Of a DNA stretch of 64,000 bases, positions 15,346 to 22,761 are shown one piece after another. The position numbers and the translations under genes were made by a program. The stretch spans positions 1 through 64,000 of the forward strand of contig JAPPKD010000056.1 of NCBI GenBank assembly GCA_028820215.1, given 5' to 3'. Position 1 is the first letter of the stretch, and each line of letters opens with the position of its first letter. The notes beneath the pieces were generated by a model that was not told the DNA's origin, ran no database searches, and saw nothing but the letters and a program-made list of their open reading frames with translations. This DNA comes from Spirochaetaceae bacterium (GTDB taxonomy: Bacteria; Spirochaetota; Spirochaetia; SZUA-6; Bin103).

Positions 15346-16866
15346 TCAGCCTCCGCTACAGTCCCAGACGCGGACCAAGCAGTTCGTGCCGCCTCGCTTG
15401 GCACACTCGTGGAGCGCGCCTTCCTCGGCCTCGGCACGCGAGTCGTACCCGGAGCTCCAACCTATGATCGTGCTTCCCGCCGCCTCATCCGTGGCATACG
15501 CCATGCAGCCATCCTCGAACGTGAAGAGGATCTCGCAGCCGTCGCCGCACTCCTCAAGCGCGACGCGTTCGGCTTCCGCTCGGGTGTCGTACTCGGCAGC
15601 CAACCCCCACACCGTGATTTGGTCCGGATGAGCCGCAAACGCCCCGAAGGGGATGTCCGCGCCACCTGTGCCGTCCGTGTCGTCACTCGCCAGCGCGTCC
15701 TGCCCGCGCCCGGAAGCACCGCCTCCGGACCCGTCGCTGCAGGCCCAGACACGCACGATGCAGTCCGTACCTCCGCGCTGTGCACACTCGTCAAGGGCTA
15801 ATGGGGTTGCATCGGTCTCGCTGTCGTACGCCGAGACCCATGCCCATACGCTGCTTCCCCGTGCCTGATCCGCGGCGTACGCCGCACATCCGTCCTGAAC
15901 CGTTACGACGATCCGGCAGCCCTGGCCGCATTCGTCGAGGGCTGCGCGTCTGGCTTCGGCCTCGTCGGCGCGACCTGCGGCCCAAGCCCACGCTGTCCCC
16001 TGATTGGTGTCGATCGCGAGCGCGCCGAAGGTGCTGGCCTCGGCCGCATCCGCCGCCTGAAACGCGCCGATCATGCTGGTGAAACCGCCCGTGTCGGCGT
16101 CTGCCGAGGCCCCGGCTTGCGCTCCAGACGCGGCACCCGCGGCCGAATCCGATGGGTCTGCCTGTGCGCCGGGCGAATTCGCGGTCGAGGTGCCGCCGAA
16201 CATGCCCAGCATGTCGATGACCGTAAACGTGTCGACGAACTCCATGAAGACGTCAGCGAGCTGCGTGGCGCTGGTGGCATGATGGTACTCGCCGCCGCTT
16301 GCATTGGCGACGTGGCGCAGGTCACGCGCCGCATCGGAGGTCGGTTCTATGCCGAAACCCACCGTCTCGTGCCGGAACACGATGCCGGCGGCGCGAAGCT
16401 GGTCCATCGCCTGTGCGACGTCGCCACAATCGTTGTCGCCGTCCGCGAGTAGCACGATCATCTGCGAGTCGGTACCGGGCGTCCCACTGCTCTGCATGAA
16501 CTGGTTGGCCACCACCAAGGCGTCCGCCATCGGCGTACCGCCGACCGCCTGCAACCCGCGGATGAAACGCGTCAGTTCGTTGCTGTCGGTGGTGAAGTCC
16601 AGACGTTCCGATATCGGACTCGAGCAGCCTCCGGAGAAGCCCAGCACCGCAACCTCCGTGGCGCCGCTCGCCAGCGCTCGGTCGACGGCAGCGATGGCCG
16701 CGTCCTTGGCGGCTTCGATCTTGATTTCGGCACTGCCGCTGCCGATTGTATCGTCCATGCTGCCCGAGGTGTCGATCAGCAGCAGCAGGCTGTTGCGGAT
16801 CGTCGCACGGGCATCAAGGCCGAGGGGAAGTGCCATCACCAGCAGGGCCACGAGCGCGAGTCGCAT
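15346..16866 (-). CDS. Secreted von Willebrand factor A protein with two DUF4189-type domains
   Basis: The 506-residue product has a signal peptide (MRLALVALLVMALPLGLDA). A VWA domain follows with a complete MIDAS: LLLLIDTSGSMDD (DxSxS near 30), the Thr in GGTPMADAL near 115 and LADGDND near 150. After an Ala/Ser/Gly linker (about 225-270) come DUF4189-like domains: FGALAIDTNQGTAWAWAAGR...CAAYAADQ...CIVRVWACS and FGAFAAHPDQITVWGLAAEY...CMAYATDE...CLVRVWDC, each with paired Cys. It probably binds metal and partners in the periplasm or outside. The frame remains open upstream through the DGR-like repeat at 17077-17187, but ATG 16866 is where the signal peptide begins. Confidence 0.85.
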   Translation of the reverse strand: MRLALVALLVMALPLGLDARATIRNSLLLLIDTSGSMDDTIGSGSAEIKIEAAKDAAIAAVDRALASGATEVAVLGFSGGCSSPISERLDFTTDSNELTRFIRGLQAVGGTPMADALVVANQFMQSSGTPGTDSQMIVLLADGDNDCGDVAQAMDQLRAAGIVFRHETVGFGIEPTSDAARDLRHVANASGGEYHHATSATQLADVFMEFVDTFTVIDMLGMFGGTSTANSPGAQADPSDSAAGAASGAQAGASADADTGGFTSMIGAFQAADAAEASTFGALAIDTNQGTAWAWAAGRADEAEARRAALDECGQGCRIVVTVQDGCAAYAADQARGSSVWAWVSAYDSETDATPLALDECAQRGGTDCIVRVWACSDGSGGGASGRGQDALASDDTDGTGGADIPFGAFAAHPDQITVWGLAAEYDTRAEAERVALEECGDGCEILFTFEDGCMAYATDEAAGSTIIGWSSGYDSRAEAEEGALHECAKRGGTNCLVRVWDCSGG

Positions 16867-17076
16867 CAACCGGCACGCAATGATCGGCGCCGCGCCACCC
16901 GTTGATGCTGGTGCGTGACCATTGTTGTCTATGTTGCCGCCACCTGACGCGAGCCCCCCGTCCCCGCATGCAACGGGGCAGGAGGGACGCCCGCCTAATC
17001 TCATAATGGCCGTCCGCGGACGCTCGTTCTTACTCCCTGACGGTCCCATGAGGACGCCAGCTCGACCTGCGTGCGT

Positions 17077-17187
17077 ACGGGCAACCCGACAGCCCTTGTT
17101 GTTCCGATTCCCGGGATCGTTCCGGTTCCGGTTCGCCGAGCCCAGGTTCCTCGGCTCATAGTTCCATGAGCCCCCGCGCACCACCCG
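17077..17187 (-). repeat. DGR template-repeat-like sequence, AAC-rich and decayed
   Basis: On the minus strand this 111-bp sequence translates to RVVRGGSW, then a segment with Asn (mostly AAC) at almost every alternate position (SANRNRNDPGNRNN), then GCRVAR. This is the hallmark of template repeats of diversity-generating retroelements with FGE-sulfatase-type targets, in which adenines mark positions to be mutated. Its ends match the C-terminus of the FGE gene just upstream (RVVRGGSW and RVAR), but the middle differs at non-adenine bases and is one codon shorter. It is therefore not the direct template of that variable region. It follows the Avd remnant, the usual Avd-TR order. Confidence 0.6.
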
Positions 17188-17221
17188 ACTGGGGACGGCC
17201 AAGCCCTCCCTGCGGATCATA

Positions 17222-17323
17222 CCATTCCAGCAGGAACTTCTGGCTGCGCGGTAGCCGTTCCAGCGTCGGCATCAGCCACAGGATGAACCGATAGCTCCTC
17301 CAGCGCCGCTCCGGTCGTGCGCG
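17222..17323 (-). pseudogene. N-terminal remnant of DGR accessory protein Avd
   Basis: One minus-strand frame reads YRFILWLMPTLERLPRSQK then FLLEW. The pattern (Y-x-x-x-x-W-L-x-P-x-L-E-R-x-PRSQKFLL) matches the first helix of the four-helix-bundle Avd/bAvd proteins that accompany DGR reverse transcriptases. The family then normally continues with GDRI/GQRL; here the match stops abruptly after FLL. There is no proper start codon and the frame upstream closes at a TGA near 17360, so it is a fragment. It lies between the target gene and the template-like repeat, the standard DGR position. Confidence 0.55.
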
Positions 17324-17397
17324 ACCGACCCGCGTGCTGCGCCTCCTGCAGCCGCTCAGGTGTCACACGGCTCATAGGTGTTCCACGACCGAACTCG

Positions 17398-17417
17398 CCA
17401 GGGGCTCCGCCCCCTGG
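17398..17417 (-). other. GC-rich hairpin 26 bp after the FGE gene (DGR-type homing structure?)
   Basis: CCAGGGG and CCCCTGG form a perfect 7-bp stem around a 6-nt loop, beginning 26 bp after the stop at 17443 on the minus strand. DGR targets commonly carry a GC-rich hairpin/cruciform shortly after the variable region that promotes mutagenic homing. An alternative pairing gives GGGGC/GCCCC with a GGA loop. It could equally be a transcription terminator, although no T-run follows. Confidence 0.5.
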
Positions 17418-17442
17418 TTCCCCGAAGTAAGGACGCAACGAC

Positions 17443-18738
17443 TCAGGAGTCGGGCGTCCGGGCAACGCGAAAACCGAGGTCGAAGAGCCCGCCCGCAGAG
17501 AAGTGCCAGCCGCGGATCGCCGAGCGCACGTCCGACGGAAAGCTGTCCCACGAGCCCCCGCGCACCACCCGATTACCGCAATCGCCGCGCTGCCATGCAC
17601 TGCCATTGCTCGGAGCGCCGTGATATCTGTCGTTCCAACAATCCTGAACCCATTCCCTCACGTTCCCCAATGTATCGTGTAGCCGGTACGCATTCGCCTC
17701 GAAACTCCCCACAGGTGCCGTCCGAAAATAGCCGTCTTCGCAACCTGCCACCGTTCCATAACTTTGGTGTTTCTTCGCTGTCTGGTCGGCTCCATTCTCA
17801 TAGCGACACTGTCTGCCACTGCTCTCGCCCCAATAGCTCCTAGTGCTCGTTCCCGCTCGTGCCACGTATTCCCACTCCGCTTCGCTGAGCAGCCGATACG
17901 TATGGCCGGTTCCCTCGCTCAGCCACGCGACGAAACGCTGCGTGTCTTCCCAACTCACGTTGATCACCGGTCGCCGGCCGCGTCCCCAGCCCTCGTCGTC
18001 AGGCCGGTACCCGCCGCACCCTCCGGCCGCAACGCACGCATCCCACTCCGCGAACGTCACCTCGTACGCACTCACCGCGAACGGTTTCGCGATCGTCACC
18101 CGGTGTAACGGCATTTCGTCAGCGAATCCGCCCCCCGACGGTGATCCCATCTGGTAACTCCCGGCGGACACCAAAATCATCTTCATCTTGCTAGCCACTT
18201 CCTGCGCCGCCCATGCGGCTCTCTCCGCAGCTGCTCTCTCCGCGGCTGCTCTCTCTGCTGCCGCTCTTTCCGCTGCTGCCTTCTCCGCTGCCTCCGCTCT
18301 CTCTGCTGCAGCCTTCTCCGCTGCCGCCGCCTGCGCTTGCTCTTCGGCTTCCGAAACCTCGTGGAGCAGAGTCAGAGCTTCCCGGTAGTGCTCCCCCGAT
18401 TGGCCGGCGCTCTCCAGGTAGCGATGCAACGCGGCTCTGGACTCGTCGTAGTCCCCCGCCCAATTGAGCACCTGCGCGTGCTTGAAATGAAACGTGTCAG
18501 GTACCGTGAACTTGTGCTCTTCGGCCAGCTTGATCAGGTTCTCCAGCGCCTGTCGGGCGCCCGCGTAGTTCTTCTCTTTCAGATACTCCTCGGTCTGCAC
18601 CAGATACAGGTCGGCCTGGATGGCCGGCGTCAGTTCCGCGACTGCCGACCCCGGCAGCCACGTGGAGACGGCGGCCCACACCACTCCGCAGAGGAATATG
18701 GGTATCGACCGTCTGCTTCGGATACGTGTTGAGAACAT
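17443..18738 (-). CDS. Secreted FGE-sulfatase (SUMF1/DUF323) protein, likely DGR target
   Basis: The 431-residue protein is translated from ATG 18738 (AAGGAGG upstream). It has a signal peptide to about residue 33 (ending GSAVAE). A TPR-like helical part follows (EEYLKEKNYAGARQALENL; WAGDYDESRAALHRYL), then an Ala/Glu/Arg coiled coil of AERAA units (about 135-175). A C-terminal formylglycine-generating-enzyme-type C-lectin fold begins MILVSAGSYQMGSP, with VTFAEWDAC, INVSWEDTQRFVAWLS, YRLLSEAEWEYVARAG, LGNVREWVQDCW and ends RVVRGGSW...GFRVAR. The active-site Cys pair of true FGE is not evident, so it is probably a binding protein. The C-terminus looks like a DGR variable region. Confidence 0.88.
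   Translation of the reverse strand: MFSTRIRSRRSIPIFLCGVVWAAVSTWLPGSAVAELTPAIQADLYLVQTEEYLKEKNYAGARQALENLIKLAEEHKFTVPDTFHFKHAQVLNWAGDYDESRAALHRYLESAGQSGEHYREALTLLHEVSEAEEQAQAAAAEKAAAERAEAAEKAAAERAAAERAAAERAAAERAAWAAQEVASKMKMILVSAGSYQMGSPSGGGFADEMPLHRVTIAKPFAVSAYEVTFAEWDACVAAGGCGGYRPDDEGWGRGRRPVINVSWEDTQRFVAWLSEGTGHTYRLLSEAEWEYVARAGTSTRSYWGESSGRQCRYENGADQTAKKHQSYGTVAGCEDGYFRTAPVGSFEANAYRLHDTLGNVREWVQDCWNDRYHGAPSNGSAWQRGDCGNRVVRGGSWDSFPSDVRSAIRGWHFSAGGLFDLGFRVARTPDS
17458..17571 (-). repeat. Putative DGR variable region in the FGE gene
   Basis: This 114-bp 3' end of the coding region lies between the invariant RVVRGGSW and LGFRVAR blocks. Many codons at the exposed positions end in C and differ only in the first two bases: GAC, AGC, GAC, ATC, GGC, CAC, TTC, GGC, CTC, TTC, GAC. 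That is what random substitution of the two adenines in AAC codons would give, the DGR signature. A TTT, a TCG and a TCT codon at other positions do not fit a simple AAC origin. The true template is not in the window. Confidence 0.6.
18205..18330 (-). repeat. In-gene 15-bp tandem repeats encoding AERAA/AEKAA
   Basis: Imperfect 15-bp units (encoding Ala-Glu-Arg/Lys-Ala-Ala) are repeated about seven to eight times in the linker of the FGE protein. They would form a charged alpha-helical rod between the TPR-like part and the C-terminal lectin-like domain, and could change length by slippage or recombination. Confidence 0.8.
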
Positions 18739-18799
18739 TCGGATGCCTCCTTGCATCAGGAATCGAGAGGTTCGACGGGCCGTGCGTGCGCGTCGCCGA

Positions 18800-19366
18800 T
18801 CATGGGGGAGTTGCTTCACCGACCGCCAAGTCTCCCTGCGCACTGCCGGAACCGCCCGCCGACAGCCCTTGATAGCCGTGCGCCTTTTCGGACCAGCCCC
18901 AGTTGTGCAGGCCGAGATTCTTGATCGCGTTGGCCGTAGCCGCATCTTCGGTCGTGCCGACTCCCGCGACGATGGTATGAAACGTATACGAGGAGTTGGA
19001 GAATTTGGTTTCTATCAGCGTCCAATAGCCGCTCGCAAACGCCCACGTGTCGCAGTGTGGACCTTCGATCGCTTCGCCGTGCTCGTACACGGATTGCCCG
19101 ATCAGGTGGGAATAGTCCTGCTGCAAGGTCGCATCGACTTCCGCGTACGCCGCCTCTTTCGCTTCGCTCCGGGAAGCCCGTTCCATCAGCGCGTACTTGA
19201 CCGTGGTGCGGTACTCGGTTTCGTCACCCGCCTTGCCGTGCTCCAAGTAGCAGTACGCCACGCCGACGGCATCCGCACCGGCGGCCGCGGCGAGCCAGAA
19301 ACACGCCGCGAGCGGCAGGACCATCAGCGCGCCGACAGCGCGTCGTGTCGATCTTCCACCGGTCAT
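18800..19366 (-). CDS. Small secreted protein of unknown function
   Basis: The 188-residue product has an N-terminal signal peptide (RRAVGALMVLPLAACFWLAAAAGADA) and a mature domain with aromatic-rich segments (CDTWAFASGYWTLIETKFSNSSYTFH) and Cys near 39 and 103. A partial resemblance to DUF4189 (AVGVAYCYLEHG; short beta-alpha pattern) links it to the VWA gene in the same cluster, but I cannot assign a family. GGAGG precedes ATG 19366. It is 61 bp upstream of the FGE gene on the same strand and may share its transcript. Confidence 0.75.
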   Translation of the reverse strand: MTGGRSTRRAVGALMVLPLAACFWLAAAAGADAVGVAYCYLEHGKAGDETEYRTTVKYALMERASRSEAKEAAYAEVDATLQQDYSHLIGQSVYEHGEAIEGPHCDTWAFASGYWTLIETKFSNSSYTFHTIVAGVGTTEDAATANAIKNLGLHNWGWSEKAHGYQGLSAGGSGSAQGDLAVGEATPP

Positions 19367-19554
19367 GTGATTCGCCTCCGGAGACCTGATGCGCGGCGTG
19401 ACTCAATTGCACCCAGTTGCGGTTAGTGGTTGCAGGCTCCGAACCAAGATACCATGCGAGCCGGCGCCGAGTCCTGTGCCCTGAATCCCCCGCGAAAACG
19501 CTGGGTCACTGGCGCGAACACACATCGTGCAGCGGTTCCATCCGCCGCTCACGC

Positions 19555-20067
19555 TCAGCCTCCGTGCGGTCCCGTCGTGAGCCGGATCTCGCGGGTCTTC
19601 TCACCGTTGACGAAGGCGACGAGCAGGCGACCGCCAAGGGCCTGCACATACGCCTGGAGGGTCGACAGGCGAGCGTTCGTCCGCCGTTCCAGCTTGGACA
19701 CGTCCGACTGAGTCATTCGCAGGCGGCGCGCGACCTGCTCCTGGGTAAGGCCGAGTTCGCGTCGCAGCGCCGCCAAGGTGACCGGCTGCGCGTTTCCGGC
19801 AATCTGCTCCACGGCCGGCGCTGCCGCTGCGCGTACCCGACAGCGGTCGATCCATGCGCGCCACAATGGCGAGGTGCCGTAACGCGGGTAGGCGTCGACG
19901 AGGCGCGCCACCGCCGTTGCGAGACGGCCGAACGGGTCGCCACGGATCGCTCTGGCCAACGGCTGCCAGTCCTCCAGGTCGCCTCGATCCAGGATGTCCG
20001 CGATCGCGACCAGCGGCATCTCTTCCGCGGGCACGTCCGCAGGCACCTCGCAATGACGGTGAGTCAT
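19555..20067 (-). CDS. XRE-family HTH antitoxin-like protein partnered with a nucleotidyltransferase
   Basis: The 170-residue protein has an N-terminal helical region that resembles part of the partner interface (PLARAIRGDPFGRLATAVARLVDAYPRYGTSPLWRAWI). An HTH_3/XRE domain follows near 110-150 (LAALRRELGLTQEQVARRLRMTQSDVSKLERRTNARLSTLQAYVQALGG). ATG 20067 overlaps the toxin-like gene's stop by 4 bp. In such pairs the HTH protein represses the promoter and restrains the nucleotidyltransferase. A possible operator lies at 20766-20783. Confidence 0.88.
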   Translation of the reverse strand: MTHRHCEVPADVPAEEMPLVAIADILDRGDLEDWQPLARAIRGDPFGRLATAVARLVDAYPRYGTSPLWRAWIDRCRVRAAAAPAVEQIAGNAQPVTLAALRRELGLTQEQVARRLRMTQSDVSKLERRTNARLSTLQAYVQALGGRLLVAFVNGEKTREIRLTTGPHGG

Positions 20068-20762
20068 GGGGCGTCCTGCGGTGATTGGGCGAGCCGATCG
20101 AGTACCCCGACCGCGATTCGATGACACCAGTCGGCGACGGTCTGCCAGTTCTGCCAACGCCGATCCAGCTTTCGATAGGAGGCGAGGTCCACGCTCGACA
20201 GATCGTCCGGGAGCGGCTCGGCGAGCTGCCTGGCGACCTGGGTTGCCACTCGCCGGCCGCCGGGTCCAATCTGGTCGGCGTAGTAGTCGTCCATGGAGAC
20301 CACCACGGACACCGAGGAGTCCTCGCCTAGGCGGTCCGCGAGCGCCGCGCAATCCAGATAATCCCGGGTCGCATTGCGAATCAGGCACAGCCACGCCTTG
20401 ATGCGGAAGATCTCCGCCAGCGTCGGCACCCGCAAGGCACGTTCCCCGACGCGCACCTGCTCCACCTCCAGCGGTCGCCGCCGGATCAGATTTCTCACGC
20501 CGGTCTCCACCCCGTCGAGGCGGCCCAGGATCAACACCGGCCGCTGCACGCGAGCGGTGATCCAGCCTTGCGTCGCCTCCAGGTCGGACAGGATCTCTTC
20601 GAAGCGGCTCCGCAGATCGGCCACGACGTGATCGTCATCGAGTGACACCCGGTGGCCGGCGTGGTGTGCCGCCGCCGTACCTCCCACCAGGACCGCGTCC
20701 GGCACCAGTTCCTGCAGGCGAGCGGCAGCCTCGAATACTGCCTGCATCTCGGGTGGGTTCAC
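20064..20762 (-). CDS. AbiEii/MenT-like nucleotidyltransferase (putative toxin)
   Basis: The 232-residue protein has an N-terminal nucleotidyltransferase core: VLVGGTAAAHHAGHRVSLDDDHVVAD, with the GG-x-A loop near 28 and acidic pair near 43. A further segment VPTLAEIFRIKAWLCLIRNATRDYLDCAALADRL corresponds to the K-A-x-x-x-R-x-x-x-R-DxxD region of AbiEii proteins. It would modify tRNA or another target with NMP. It is the first gene of a two-gene unit with the XRE protein. Its conserved D-x-D is DDD here. The resemblance supports a type IV-like abortive infection or TA module. Confidence 0.85.
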   Translation of the reverse strand: MNPPEMQAVFEAAARLQELVPDAVLVGGTAAAHHAGHRVSLDDDHVVADLRSRFEEILSDLEATQGWITARVQRPVLILGRLDGVETGVRNLIRRRPLEVEQVRVGERALRVPTLAEIFRIKAWLCLIRNATRDYLDCAALADRLGEDSSVSVVVSMDDYYADQIGPGGRRVATQVARQLAEPLPDDLSSVDLASYRKLDRRWQNWQTVADWCHRIAVGVLDRLAQSPQDAP

Positions 20763-20765
20763 GAG

Positions 20766-20783
20766 TAGTGAGCTTACGCACTA
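20766..20783. promoter_or_regulatory. Short inverted repeat upstream of the nucleotidyltransferase/XRE pair
   Basis: TAGTG and CACTA are perfect 5-bp arms separated by 8 bp, 4 bp upstream of ATG 20762 on the minus strand. Position and size suit an autoregulatory site for the XRE protein, but the arms are short and it could be chance. Confidence 0.35.
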
Positions 20784-20907
20784 TTCCTGGATGACGGCAA
20801 TACGACGTCATACGGCGCAGCCGTACAACCGCGACGAACATAGACAGTACAGTACTCCTATCCGATAGGCTCAGGATGGATTCCGACCCTGGACAGGAGG
20901 AAACGAA

Positions 20908-22014
20908 ATGAATGCTGAACGACCGCCAGCGGCCGGCACCTATCGGGCCACGGCGTTTGCCGACGCGAAGCCCGAGCTCGCCGCACCCGGAGCCACACAA
21001 GAGCGCCTGGAACACCTGCGGGAGCACGGATTCGTCATCGTCACCGACTTGGTCGACAGCCCCTGGATCCCGATCCTGCGCGAGGCAGGCCGCCGCGTCA
21101 CCGAGGCGTGTGCGCCCGCCAACGGCTACCGCACGATCGATTGCTCGAAGGGCTACGTGCACCGCACCGGCGACGATGAGCCGTGGGCGATCCGGGGCAT
21201 CATCCATCCCGCGTTCGAGGAGCCCGGCTTTGCCGAGTTCCTCGGTTCCGAGGAGTTCCTGGACTTCGTCGCCGCCTGGTGTGACGGACTCGGCCCCGAG
21301 GACATGGTGATGAGCCCGATGCTGCTGTGGTGCAATCCGCGCGTGCGGGAAAACGGGCCCAGTTGGCACCGGGACGTGACCTGGTGGGGCACCGGGGAAA
21401 GCTACTTCGCCCAGCGCGAGGTCCGCGGCGAGGGGCCTGCGGCGTATTCCGAGGCGATCGAGAGAGTCCGCTGGAAGGAGATCCAGGAGAAGAACGAGGA
21501 GTCGATCGCGGAACGGAGCGGCGTAAGCATCTTCCTGGCACTGGTGGACGACGAGTGCCACGAGTTGATACCGGGCAGCCACCGGCGATGGCGCACGCCG
21601 TTCGAGCACGACGTGCTCCTGCCACGCGAGATGAAGGAGGCGGGTGTGCCGCACACGCCCAGTTGGAACGGGGTGGATCCGTTGCCCGGGCAGGTCGCGA
21701 TCCGGCTCAGGCCGGGGGAAGCGCTCGTCCGCAACGGAGCCACGATCCACACCGGGCACACCGTCCCCGAGCGTGAACGGAATACCCTTGCGATCGGGTG
21801 GTCGAGGTGGCCGGGCCCGTTCACCGGCGATCCGTCGGTGGCGGACGTGCGCAATGCCTGGCAACTCGATCCCGCGGTGCGCGAGGCGCTGCCGCACGAG
21901 TGGATGAAGACCGCCTGGGACCGCTGGGCGGAAACCCAGAAGCTGGGGGACACGCTCGAGGACCGTTATACGGCGTTCGACATCGGTCGGATCAAGGCGG
22001 GAGCCAACACATGA
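20908..22014 (+). CDS. Phytanoyl-CoA dioxygenase family Fe(II)/2-oxoglutarate oxygenase
   Basis: The 368-residue protein begins at ATG 20908 with GGAGGAAA just upstream. Iron ligands are SWHRDVTWW (HxD near 155) and the distal His in GATIHTGHTVP near 290, with the 2-oxoglutarate Arg in ERNTLAIGWSR. The N-terminal LEHLREHGFVIVTDLVD is the usual PhyH start. It is only distantly similar to the PhyH protein at 12.4 kb. It overlaps the SDR gene by 4 bp (ATGA), so oxygenase and dehydrogenase probably act in sequence on one substrate. Confidence 0.9.
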   Translation: MNAERPPAAGTYRATAFADAKPELAAPGATQERLEHLREHGFVIVTDLVDSPWIPILREAGRRVTEACAPANGYRTIDCSKGYVHRTGDDEPWAIRGIIHPAFEEPGFAEFLGSEEFLDFVAAWCDGLGPEDMVMSPMLLWCNPRVRENGPSWHRDVTWWGTGESYFAQREVRGEGPAAYSEAIERVRWKEIQEKNEESIAERSGVSIFLALVDDECHELIPGSHRRWRTPFEHDVLLPREMKEAGVPHTPSWNGVDPLPGQVAIRLRPGEALVRNGATIHTGHTVPERERNTLAIGWSRWPGPFTGDPSVADVRNAWQLDPAVREALPHEWMKTAWDRWAETQKLGDTLEDRYTAFDIGRIKAGANT

Positions 22015-22748
22015 GACTGCAGCACCAGACCGCCATCGTCACCGGCGCCGGCCGCGGCATCGGCCGGGCGACCGCGCTGGCGCTGGCCCGCGAAGGAGCC
22101 GGCGTAACGCTGGCGGCACGGACCGCCGCGGAGATCGAGGCCGTCGCCGAGGAGATCCGCGCGCACGGCCGCGAGGCGCTCGCCGTCCCCACGGACGTCG
22201 CCGACCAGGCGGCGGTGCGGTCGATGGTGGCGCACACCATCGACCGTTTCGGCACGGTCGACATCCTGGTCAACAACGCCGGCGTGGCCGGCACCTCACC
22301 GATACCGAACATCACGGAGGAACTCTGGGACCGCAACATCGCCGTCAACCTCAAGGCGGTGTTCCTGTGCACCCAGGCGGTGTTCAGTCACATGTGCGAG
22401 CGCGGCCGCGGCCACATCGTCAACGTCTCCTCGCTTGCCGGCAGGTACCCGTCAGCCAATTACGGCGCCTACGGCGCTGCCAAGTTCGGCGTGCGGGGTT
22501 TCACCGGCATCACCGGGCTGGAGGGGCGCCCGCACGGCGTGAAGGCCACCCTCGTGGAGCCGGGTCCGATGGACACGAAGATGCGCCGCGACCACCATCG
22601 GGACGAGCTGTCGCAGCTCGGGCAACCGGAAGACGTGGCCGACCTGATCCTGTTTGCCGTCACCCAGTCGTCCAAGGTCCACACTCCGGAGCTGCCGCTC
22701 TATACCACCTCGAGTCCGGAGATCGAGATGATCAGGCACTGGGAGTAG
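22011..22748 (+). CDS. Short-chain dehydrogenase/reductase (SDR)
   Basis: The 245-residue classical SDR has TGAGRGIGRA near 12 (NAD(P) binding), NNAGVAG near 88, NVSSLAG with the catalytic Ser near 140 and YGAAK (Tyr/Lys near 153-157), then EPGPMDT. The product would oxidise or reduce an alcohol or ketone group. The ATG lies in the stop of the PhyH gene. No arginine follows the glycine motif at the adenosine-2'-phosphate position apart from AARTAAE, so NADP use is possible. Confidence 0.93.
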   Translation: MRLQHQTAIVTGAGRGIGRATALALAREGAGVTLAARTAAEIEAVAEEIRAHGREALAVPTDVADQAAVRSMVAHTIDRFGTVDILVNNAGVAGTSPIPNITEELWDRNIAVNLKAVFLCTQAVFSHMCERGRGHIVNVSSLAGRYPSANYGAYGAAKFGVRGFTGITGLEGRPHGVKATLVEPGPMDTKMRRDHHRDELSQLGQPEDVADLILFAVTQSSKVHTPELPLYTTSSPEIEMIRHWE

Positions 22749-22761
22749 GCGTTGAGTTCGT

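Noticed and set aside
15346..17220. Extending the VWA protein to 624 residues
   Set aside because: The extra N-terminus is the DGR-like repeat and intergenic DNA; the signal peptide begins at ATG 16866.
17077..17571. An active, complete DGR cassette
   Set aside because: The template-like repeat and the variable region differ at non-adenine positions and no reverse transcriptase is present.
18205..18330. CRISPR or satellite DNA
   Set aside because: 15-bp units are in-frame codons for an Ala/Glu coiled coil.
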